This document shows, piece by piece, positions 16,045 to 22,891 of a stretch of DNA of 22,891 bases. The stretch lies in assembly GCA_028292565.1 (NCBI GenBank), contig JAQGMD010000258.1:1-22891 (forward strand), given 5' to 3'. The translations under genes and the position numbers were made by a program. This stretch comes from Burkholderia sp. (GTDB lineage Bacteria; Pseudomonadota; Gammaproteobacteria; Burkholderiales; Burkholderiaceae). The first letter of the stretch is position 1; each line of letters begins with the position of its first letter. A model generated the notes under the pieces. That model saw only the letters and a list, made by a program, of their open reading frames with translations. It ran no database searches and was not told the DNA's origin.

Positions 16045-16647
16045 TTGACGACAGAACGCGACATTGATCAACTGCTTGTCGAGCGCGTCCAGCGTGGCGA
16101 TAAAAAGGCGTTCGAGCTGTTGGTGACCAAGTATCAACGGAAACTGATGCGGCTCGTTTCGCGGCTCGTTCGCGACCAGGCAGAAGCCGAAGATGTAGTG
16201 CAAGAAGCATTCATCAAGGCATACAGGGCGTTACCCCAGTTTCGCGGCGATTCCGCGTTTTATACGTGGTTATATCGTATTGGCATCAATACCGCGAAAA
16301 ACTATCTGGTAACGCAAGGCAGACGTGCGCCTACATCAACTGAGGCGGACGCTGAAGAAGCAGAAACTTTTGACGACGGGGAGCACCTAAGGGATATCAA
16401 CACGCCTGAGTCGATGTTGGCCACAAAACAAATCGCAGAAACAGTAAATGTGGCCATGGACGCCTTGCCGGATGAATTGCGAGTTGCAATTACGTTGCGC
16501 GAGATTGAAGGCTTGAGCTACGATGAAATTGCGGAGGCAATGGGGTGTCCAATTGGTACCGTGCGCAGCAGGATTTTCCGGGCGCGCGAGGCTATCGCAG
16601 AGAAGTTGAGGCCGTTGCTGGGTACTGCGCTCGATAAACGCTGGTAG
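16045..16647 (+). CDS. rpoE: RNA polymerase sigma factor RpoE (sigma-E/AlgU)
   Basis: This is an ECF sigma factor of 200 aa (E. coli 191) that controls the envelope-stress regulon. The region-2 segment runs from about residue 28 to 92, with DVVQEAFIKAYRALPQFRGDSAFYTWLYRI, and region 4 is at about 140–195, with EGLSYDEIAEAMGCPIGTVRSRIFRAR. It starts at TTG 16045, since an in-frame TGA lies 18 bp upstream and no ATG is available. The Shine-Dalgarno is AAGGGA. The start LVERVQRGDKKAF is very close to E. coli RpoE. The rseA, rseB and mucD genes follow. Confidence 0.96.
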   Translation: MTTERDIDQLLVERVQRGDKKAFELLVTKYQRKLMRLVSRLVRDQAEAEDVVQEAFIKAYRALPQFRGDSAFYTWLYRIGINTAKNYLVTQGRRAPTSTEADAEEAETFDDGEHLRDINTPESMLATKQIAETVNVAMDALPDELRVAITLREIEGLSYDEIAEAMGCPIGTVRSRIFRAREAIAEKLRPLLGTALDKRW

Positions 16648-16718
16648 CGTCAAAAGAGCGTAAAAACAAGAATTTTTGAATAAAAACAGGGGGGCTGGCC
16701 CAGCCAGTAAAGGTAGTT

Positions 16719-17306
16719 ATGAATACGAAAGAAATGACCCGGGAACAGATTTCCGCCTTCGCCGATGGGGAGTTGGCAGACCAGCATGTCGATTTGGCGC
16801 TGGCCGCCCTGCGCAAGGACGACGGCCATTCCGATTGGGAGTTGTACCACCAGATCGGCGATGTGTTGCGTTCTGACGACATGGACGTGAAACTGAGTTC
16901 AGGGTTTGCCGCCCGCATGGCGGCGCGGCTCGAGATGGAACCCGCCATCGTTGCGCCCATGCCCGTCAATCCTTCCTCTACAACCGCGGCGCCTGCCGCG
17001 CGACCGGTCAAACGCTGGGCAGTACCGGGCATGGTTGCCGCCGCTGCCATGGCGACGGTCGCATTCATCACGACTCCGCAGTTGATGGTCGCGACGAAAG
17101 GCGAACCGTCAGGTGCAGGCAAGCCCGTGCTCGCCTCCGCTGACGGGCATATTGCCGTCGTGTCCGCCAATGCGCCCGAGGGCGTCGTATTGCGCGATCC
17201 GCGCATCGACGAATACCTGCTGGCGCACCAGCGTTTTTCTCCTTCCGTGTACAGCACCGCGCAGTACGCACGCTCAGCGACCTTTGCAACCGACTCCAAT
17301 AAATGA
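16719..17306 (+). CDS. rseA: Anti-sigma factor RseA (MucA)
   Basis: RseA holds sigma-E inactive at the inner membrane and is degraded after envelope stress. The protein has 195 aa (E. coli 216). The N-terminal cytoplasmic sigma-binding domain has EQISAFADGELADQHVD and WELYHQIGDVLR. One membrane segment lies at about residues 101–118. The remainder is periplasmic and Ala/Pro-rich. The Shine-Dalgarno AAAGG precedes the ATG. A small hairpin GGCTG-gcc-CAGCC (16693–16705) lies just upstream. Its TGA overlaps the rseB ATG (ATGA). Confidence 0.92.
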   Translation: MNTKEMTREQISAFADGELADQHVDLALAALRKDDGHSDWELYHQIGDVLRSDDMDVKLSSGFAARMAARLEMEPAIVAPMPVNPSSTTAAPAARPVKRWAVPGMVAAAAMATVAFITTPQLMVATKGEPSGAGKPVLASADGHIAVVSANAPEGVVLRDPRIDEYLLAHQRFSPSVYSTAQYARSATFATDSNK

Positions 17307-18346
17307 TTTTTATGCGGCAAACATTCGTTTTGCTTCAGTTTGTCGTTGCGCTGTCTTCTTTTAGTGGTTTTTCGGCTCACGCCCAGAATGCGGATACGCA
17401 GGCCGATAGACGGGAAGCGCATTCCTGGCTGAGGAAAATCCAGGCGTCGGCGCAGAAGCTCAACTACTCCGGCACGTTCGTCTATCAACAGGCGAACCAG
17501 ATGCGCACGTCGCGTATCACGCATATATTGGACGGCAAAAACGAAATCGAGAAGCTTGAAATCCTCGACGGGAAGCCGCGCGAATACATACGCAATAACG
17601 AGGAAATCGTTTGCTATGTGCCCGAGGCCAGGACACTGCTGGTCGAGAAGCGCATAACGCATGATGTATTCCCGGCCATCCTTGCTGCGAGCCCGTCGGA
17701 CCTTGCTGAGAACTACGACGTGCGCAAGGGCGAAACCGGCCGCGTAGCCGGTTATGACTCCCAGGCGATCCTGCTCGCTCCCAAGGACCACCTTCGGTAC
17801 GGGTACAAGCTCTGGGCCGAGAAATCCACCGGCTTGCTATTGCGCGCCCAAACGCTGAACGAAAACGATGAGGTGGTTGAACAAATCGCCTTCACGCAGA
17901 TTTCGATCGGCGGCATCGACAAAAGCCGCGTCAAGCCGAGTTTTCCGAATACCAGTGGCTGGCGCGTCGAGAACGCAGTGATGAGCCAGGCCAGCCTGTC
18001 CGGATGGACGGTCAAATCCGTACCTCCCGGCTTCAGGAAGATTCGTGAGGTAAAGCGTCTTGTAACGGACGCCACTTCCGCAAATGGTCCTGCGCCAGCC
18101 AGTGCGCACCAGAGCGCTCAGCCGGTCCAACGTGAAGTCTCGCAAATGGTTTTCTCTGACGGACTTGCCGCAATTTCGGTTTTCATCGAACCGGGCACCC
18201 AGAGCCGCACGGAGGGCTCGATGCACCAGGGAGCGATGAATATCATCGGCAAGCGTCAAGGAGACTTTTGGCTTACCATCGTGGGAGAAGTACCGGCGGC
18301 GGCGATCAAGCAAGTCGCAAACTCGATTGAATTCAAACCTAAATAG
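17303..18346 (+). CDS. rseB: Periplasmic sigma-E regulator RseB (MucB)
   Basis: RseB binds the periplasmic part of RseA and protects it from DegS; lipopolysaccharide intermediates release it. The protein has 347 aa (E. coli 318). A signal peptide covers residues 1–27 with AHA before Q28. The mature protein has the MucB/RseB N-terminal lipoprotein-like domain, including WLRKIQASAQKLNYSGTFVYQ, and a C-terminal domain with VFIEPG and GDFWLTIVGEVP. The start at 17303 overlaps the rseA stop by 4 bp; a second ATG at 17312 is possible. Confidence 0.93.
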   Translation: MIFMRQTFVLLQFVVALSSFSGFSAHAQNADTQADRREAHSWLRKIQASAQKLNYSGTFVYQQANQMRTSRITHILDGKNEIEKLEILDGKPREYIRNNEEIVCYVPEARTLLVEKRITHDVFPAILAASPSDLAENYDVRKGETGRVAGYDSQAILLAPKDHLRYGYKLWAEKSTGLLLRAQTLNENDEVVEQIAFTQISIGGIDKSRVKPSFPNTSGWRVENAVMSQASLSGWTVKSVPPGFRKIREVKRLVTDATSANGPAPASAHQSAQPVQREVSQMVFSDGLAAISVFIEPGTQSRTEGSMHQGAMNIIGKRQGDFWLTIVGEVPAAAIKQVANSIEFKPK

Positions 18347-18368
18347 CTAGAACATAAATCAGGATTGT

Positions 18369-19898
18369 ATGAAAACGATCTCTTCTACACGAAGCACAGC
18401 TGCGCGTAATTCTGCAGCACGAAATTCTATTCTCGCGCTCCTGCTCGGGGTGGCGAGCACCTATTTTGCGCCCCCCCTGGCGGGCATGGTCACGCCTGCG
18501 TCCGCCGCCACTACGGTAGCCGGACTGCCTGATTTCGCCGACCTGGTCGAACGAACAGGCGGCGCAGTGGTTAACATCCGCACGACCGAACGGCTGAAAC
18601 CAGGCCAGGGCGGCGTGCCCGGTGCCGGTGCCGATGACGAAGAGATGCAGGAATTTTTCCGCCGTTTCTTCGGCATTCCGATGCCGCCCCGCCAGCAGCA
18701 ACCTGACCGCGCTCCCCGCGGCAGAAAGCCGGGTCCGCAACAGGACGAGGAAGTGCCGCGCGGCGTCGGTTCCGGATTCATCATCTCCGCCGATGGCTTC
18801 GTGCTGACCAATGCGCACGTAGTGGATGGGGCGGACGAGGTGTACGTGACGCTGACCGACAAACGTGAATTCAAGGCGAAGATCGTCGGGGTTGATAAAC
18901 GTACCGATGTCGCGGTGGTCAAGATCGAAGGCAGCAACCTGCCACGCCTGACGATCGGCGATCCAAGCAAGCTGAGGGTCGGTGAGTGGGTGATTGCGAT
19001 CGGTTCGCCGTTTGGCCTGGACAATACCGTTACCGCGGGGATTATCTCGGCCAAGGCGCGTGATACCGGCGACTATCTGCCGCTGATCCAGACCGACGTC
19101 GCGGTCAACCCTGGCAATTCCGGCGGCCCGCTGATCAATATGCGCGGTGAAGTAATCGGCATCAATTCACAGATTTACAGCCGCTCGGGCGGCTATATGG
19201 GCATCTCTTTCGCAGTGCCGATCGATGAAGCAGTGCGCGTGGCGGACCAGTTGAGGGTAGCCGGCAGGGTCACCCGCGGTCGCATCGGCGTACAGATCGG
19301 CGAAGTCACGAAGGATGTGGCCGAGTCACTGGGCCTGGCCAGGGCGCAAGGCGCGTTGGTACAGCGCATCGAGCCGGGTAGCCCGGCTGAAAAGGGCGGC
19401 CTGGAAGCCGGCGACATCATTCTTAAGTTCAATGGAGCCAATATCGAGAAATCGTCGGACCTGCCGCGCATGGTCGGTGCGACGAAGCCCGGCACCCGCT
19501 CCACGCTCACCGTGTGGCGCAAGGGCGCCAACCGTGACATTGGGCTGACCATCGCCGAACTGGAACCGGAAAAGGTCGCGAAGAAAGAAGAGAAGAAGGC
19601 CAAACCCGAGCAGCCCGCCAATGCGCTCGGCCTGGTGGTCAGTGATCTCTCTGAAGCACAGAAGAAAGAGCTCAAGGTGGATGGCGGCGTAATAGTTGAC
19701 GCCTCCGAAGGCGCCGCTACTCGGGCGGGATTGCGAGCGGGGGATGTGATCCTGCGCCTGAACAACACCGACGTGAAAGACGCAAAGCAATTCGCCGCGC
19801 TGGTCACCAAGCTCGATCCTAAGCGCATGGCGGTGGTGCTGGTCCGTCGCGGGGACGCCTCGCAGTTTGTGCCTATACGGCCGGCCAACGGCCAGTAA
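18369..19898 (+). CDS. mucD: Periplasmic serine protease MucD/DegP (Do/HtrA)
   Basis: This is an HtrA-family periplasmic protease and chaperone that removes misfolded envelope proteins. It has 509 aa with a signal peptide of about 47 residues (ASA at 44–46), then the trypsin-like domain with the triad H150 (TNAHVV), D180 (RTDVAVVK) and S251 (NPGNSGGPL). PDZ1 is at about 285–370 and PDZ2 at about 410–500, joined by a Lys/Glu/Pro-rich linker (about 395–412). An insertion (about 75–130) rich in Pro, Gln and Arg precedes the His motif, like the Q-linker of DegP. A CAGGA Shine-Dalgarno precedes the ATG. It is the last gene of the sigma-E operon, and probably a target of sigma-E. Confidence 0.93.
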   Translation: MKTISSTRSTAARNSAARNSILALLLGVASTYFAPPLAGMVTPASAATTVAGLPDFADLVERTGGAVVNIRTTERLKPGQGGVPGAGADDEEMQEFFRRFFGIPMPPRQQQPDRAPRGRKPGPQQDEEVPRGVGSGFIISADGFVLTNAHVVDGADEVYVTLTDKREFKAKIVGVDKRTDVAVVKIEGSNLPRLTIGDPSKLRVGEWVIAIGSPFGLDNTVTAGIISAKARDTGDYLPLIQTDVAVNPGNSGGPLINMRGEVIGINSQIYSRSGGYMGISFAVPIDEAVRVADQLRVAGRVTRGRIGVQIGEVTKDVAESLGLARAQGALVQRIEPGSPAEKGGLEAGDIILKFNGANIEKSSDLPRMVGATKPGTRSTLTVWRKGANRDIGLTIAELEPEKVAKKEEKKAKPEQPANALGLVVSDLSEAQKKELKVDGGVIVDASEGAATRAGLRAGDVILRLNNTDVKDAKQFAALVTKLDPKRMAVVLVRRGDASQFVPIRPANGQ

Positions 19899-19952
19899 GG
19901 CCCGCGCACTTTTTACTGCGCGAGTCCTAAGCACAACGTCATTCCCGGAAGG

Positions 19953-19983
19953 CCGCAACCCGCTTTGGGGTTGCGGGCTTTTT
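19953..19983 (+). terminator. Intrinsic terminator after mucD
   Basis: A 9-bp GC-rich stem (19953–19961 with 19968–19976) closes a 6-nt loop and is followed by TTTTT (19979–19983). It ends the rpoE–mucD operon 54 bp after the stop. The next gene starts at 20023, so either it has its own promoter in 19985–20022 or depends on read-through. Confidence 0.8.
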
Positions 19984-20022
19984 ATTTATACTGCGGTCAC
20001 GACACACGACTGGAAAATTTGA

Positions 20023-20283
20023 ATGGCCATCACACATTTCCGCCTCTATTCCCGCAGTTATTGCCACCTTTGCGATGACATGCTTGGCGCTTTGCAAGCA
20101 TTGAGCGGCGACTTCGTGTTCACGGTTGAGGTGGTTGACGTGGACGCGGATGAGGAGCTGGTGGCGCAGTATGATGAACTGGTGCCGGTCCTCATGGGGA
20201 GCAGGGGCGGCGCGGCAATGATGCAACTGTGCCATTACTTCCTGGACGAAGCGAAAGTCAGGTCGTTCCTGGCCGGCGCGTAA
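20023..20283 (+). CDS. Glutaredoxin-like protein (DUF836 family)
   Basis: This is an 86-aa single thioredoxin-fold protein with the redox motif CHLC (C14, C17) directly after the first beta strand (THFRLYSRSYC). It also has VPVLMGSRGGAAM, which carries the cis-Pro. The acidic segment VDVDADEEL is typical of the family. It probably acts as a cytoplasmic thiol-disulfide carrier. It lacks the glutathione-binding TVP-x-x-F motif of true glutaredoxins, so its partner is uncertain. The gene is between the sigma-E operon and lepA, as is common in beta-proteobacteria. The Shine-Dalgarno is weak. Confidence 0.8.
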   Translation: MAITHFRLYSRSYCHLCDDMLGALQALSGDFVFTVEVVDVDADEELVAQYDELVPVLMGSRGGAAMMQLCHYFLDEAKVRSFLAGA

Positions 20284-20302
20284 AAGGCGCTGCGAGGCAC
20301 TT

Positions 20303-20440
20303 GGGACCCGCGCAGGAATAAGTTGTCATTTTTGATGGTCGAAGCGGGCGCACTGCGGCGTGTCGGGCGCACTTGGGCGGCCCCCTGGCATTGCATCCCA
20401 CTACGACCGCCAAAGTGAACAACTTATTACTGCGCGGCCC
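20303..20440. repeat. 138-bp near-palindrome upstream of lepA
   Basis: Two arms of about 45 bp are inverted copies. Exact pairs are CCGCGCAG (20308–20315) with CTGCGCGG (20430–20437), and AATAAGTTGT (20317–20326) with ACAACTTATT (20419–20428), separated by one mismatch. Similarity continues inward to GGTCG (20337–20341) with CGACC (20404–20408). The 50–60-bp centre contains a 10-bp direct repeat, CGGGCGCACT. It carries no credible ORF. It may be a MITE-like element, an insertion-sequence remnant or an RNA gene. I see no target-site duplication. Confidence 0.5.
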
Positions 20441-20626
20441 TTAGCTTCAGGCTGTAAATGGGCCGAAACGCCCCTATATGTCAGTTTTCGATGTTCGAGT
20501 GCGTGCCGCGGGCCACGCGTTGCTGTTCGCCGGAATCACTTCCCTGCGACCGGATTACGCCGGATTTTACGGGCTTTCCCCTCTGAAATCCGGTAAAATG
20601 CCGCCTATCGAACAACCTTCTGTCAT
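20441..20626 (+). other. Non-coding stretch before the lepA terminator
   Basis: No convincing gene is present. The region contains CCGGATT / AATCCGG inverted arms around 20558–20593 and a −10-like TAAAAT at 20594–20599 with no clear −35. Transcription from it would begin near 20605 and run into the hairpin and short ORF below. A 70-codon frame (20478–20690) ends with TAATG on the lepA start, but it has no ribosome site and looks like a shadow. Confidence 0.35.
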
Positions 20627-20672
20627 AAGGCGCTCGCTTGGGGAGGCTACCCATGCTCAGAGCGCCTTTTTT
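20627..20672 (+). terminator. Terminator/attenuator in the lepA leader
   Basis: The perfect 9-bp stem AAGGCGCTC / GAGCGCCTT (20627–20635 with 20660–20668) ends in a run of six T (20667–20672). The 24-nt top can fold further (GC 20636–20637, GGG 20640–20642 with CCC 20650–20652). It lies 18 bp before the lepA ATG, an unusual place for a terminator. The Shine-Dalgarno of the short ORF is in its top. Confidence 0.7.
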
Positions 20673-20689
20673 GTATTGCACCTTAGTTA

Positions 20690-20697
<8 letters not shown>
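20653..20697 (+). CDS. Putative 14-codon leader ORF overlapping lepA
   Basis: ATG at 20653 follows a strong GGGGAGG (20640–20646) by 6 nt and encodes [14 protein letters not shown], stopping at TAA 20695–20697. It overlaps the first 8 bases of lepA in another frame. lepA itself has no recognisable Shine-Dalgarno, so its start may be reached by ribosomes finishing this ORF. The ORF start lies inside the terminator hairpin, so translation would open it. This is an inference from position only, and peptide function is not implied. Confidence 0.35.
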
Positions 20698-22479
<1,782 letters not shown>

Positions 22480-22483
<4 letters not shown>

Positions 22484-22891
22484 GTTTGCAAGCCATTCTG
22501 GGGAATTTTGCGTTAATTCTTTTTGTTCTGACGATAGTCACCGGGGTCATCTGGTTTCTCGATGTTTTTTATCTCGCCAAGCAGCGCCGTGTGAGGGCGG
22601 ACGCGGCGCTCGCGGCGTTTGACGCGCGCAATCATCAGTTGAAGAACGACGGCGTCAAGCTGGATGGAAGCGGACGCGCGGCGCTCGAAGCGGACATGCT
22701 CCGGCAGCCGACGTGGATCGAGTATTCGGGAAGCTTTTTCCCGGTGATTGCGCTGGTGTTTTTCCTGCGTTCGTTCCTGTACGAACCGTTTAAAATTCCG
22801 TCGAGTTCCATGGTGCCGACCCTGGTTGTGGGTGACCTTATCCTGGTGAATAAATTTACCTACGGTATCCGGCTGCCCATCATCAACAAGA
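22480..22891 (+). CDS. lepB: Signal peptidase I LepB, N-terminal part
   Basis: This is signal peptidase I, the inner-membrane serine protease that removes signal peptides from exported proteins. The window contains the first 137 codons and cuts the gene at its right edge. There are two membrane segments: about residues 7–30 ([20 protein letters not shown]) and about 86–101 ([16 protein letters not shown]). The catalytic site segment is PSSSMVPTL with S110 as probable nucleophile. The general-base Lys lies beyond the window. The start overlaps the lepA stop. Confidence 0.95.

Overview
The window is chromosomal core DNA of a beta-proteobacterium, most likely order Burkholderiales and family Oxalobacteraceae (Herminiimonas, Janthinobacterium or Collimonas type). 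This rests on moderately high GC by eye, protein sequences close to the beta/gamma-proteobacterial forms, and gene order: rne divergent from rluC–HAD–Rieske–sppA, then maf, then yceD–rpmF–plsX–fabHDG–acpP–fabF, then rpoE–rseA–rseB–mucD, then lepA–lepB. No mobile gene, phage gene, tRNA, rRNA or CRISPR array was found.

Layout. (1) 222–3494 (−): RNase E with a very long, repeat-rich disordered tail, behind a leader of about 340 nt with hairpins. (2) 4103–7207 (+): a probable operon of pseudouridine synthase RluC, a HAD phosphatase, a small Rieske protein and an SppA-type peptidase. (3) 7208–7480: an intergenic stretch with a good sigma70-like promoter, three consecutive hairpins and no ORF, which is a candidate small RNA gene ending in a bidirectional terminator. 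(4) 7481–8874 (−): Maf/YceF pyrophosphatase followed by an RsmI-like tetrapyrrole-methylase-fold methyltransferase. (5) 8990–15394 (+): DUF177/YceD, ribosomal protein L32 and type II fatty-acid synthesis (PlsX, FabH, FabD, FabG, ACP, FabF), then a YgfX-like membrane protein. (6) 16045–19898 (+): the envelope-stress module of sigma-E, anti-sigma RseA, RseB and a DegP/MucD protease, with a candidate sigma-E autoregulatory promoter before rpoE. (7) 20023–20283: a small glutaredoxin-like protein. (8) 20284–20689: 406 bp without a convincing conventional gene. It holds a 138-bp near-palindrome and a terminator hairpin just before lepA, in which a strong Shine-Dalgarno and a 14-codon ORF are embedded. 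(9) 20690–22891: LepA/EF4 and the start of signal peptidase I, cut by the window edge.

How the genes work together. The fab block makes acyl-ACP and feeds PlsX-dependent phospholipid synthesis. The sigma-E block senses and repairs envelope damage. LepB and SppA cleave signal peptides and degrade the remnants. RNase E, RluC, L32, LepA and the methyltransferase belong to RNA and ribosome metabolism.

The protein content is conventional. The new or under-described material is in the non-coding parts: the lepA leader, the palindrome upstream of it, the sppA-downstream RNA candidate, the rne leader and a few operator-like inverted repeats. Promoters, hairpins and RNAs were identified by eye only; no folding, search or expression data were available.
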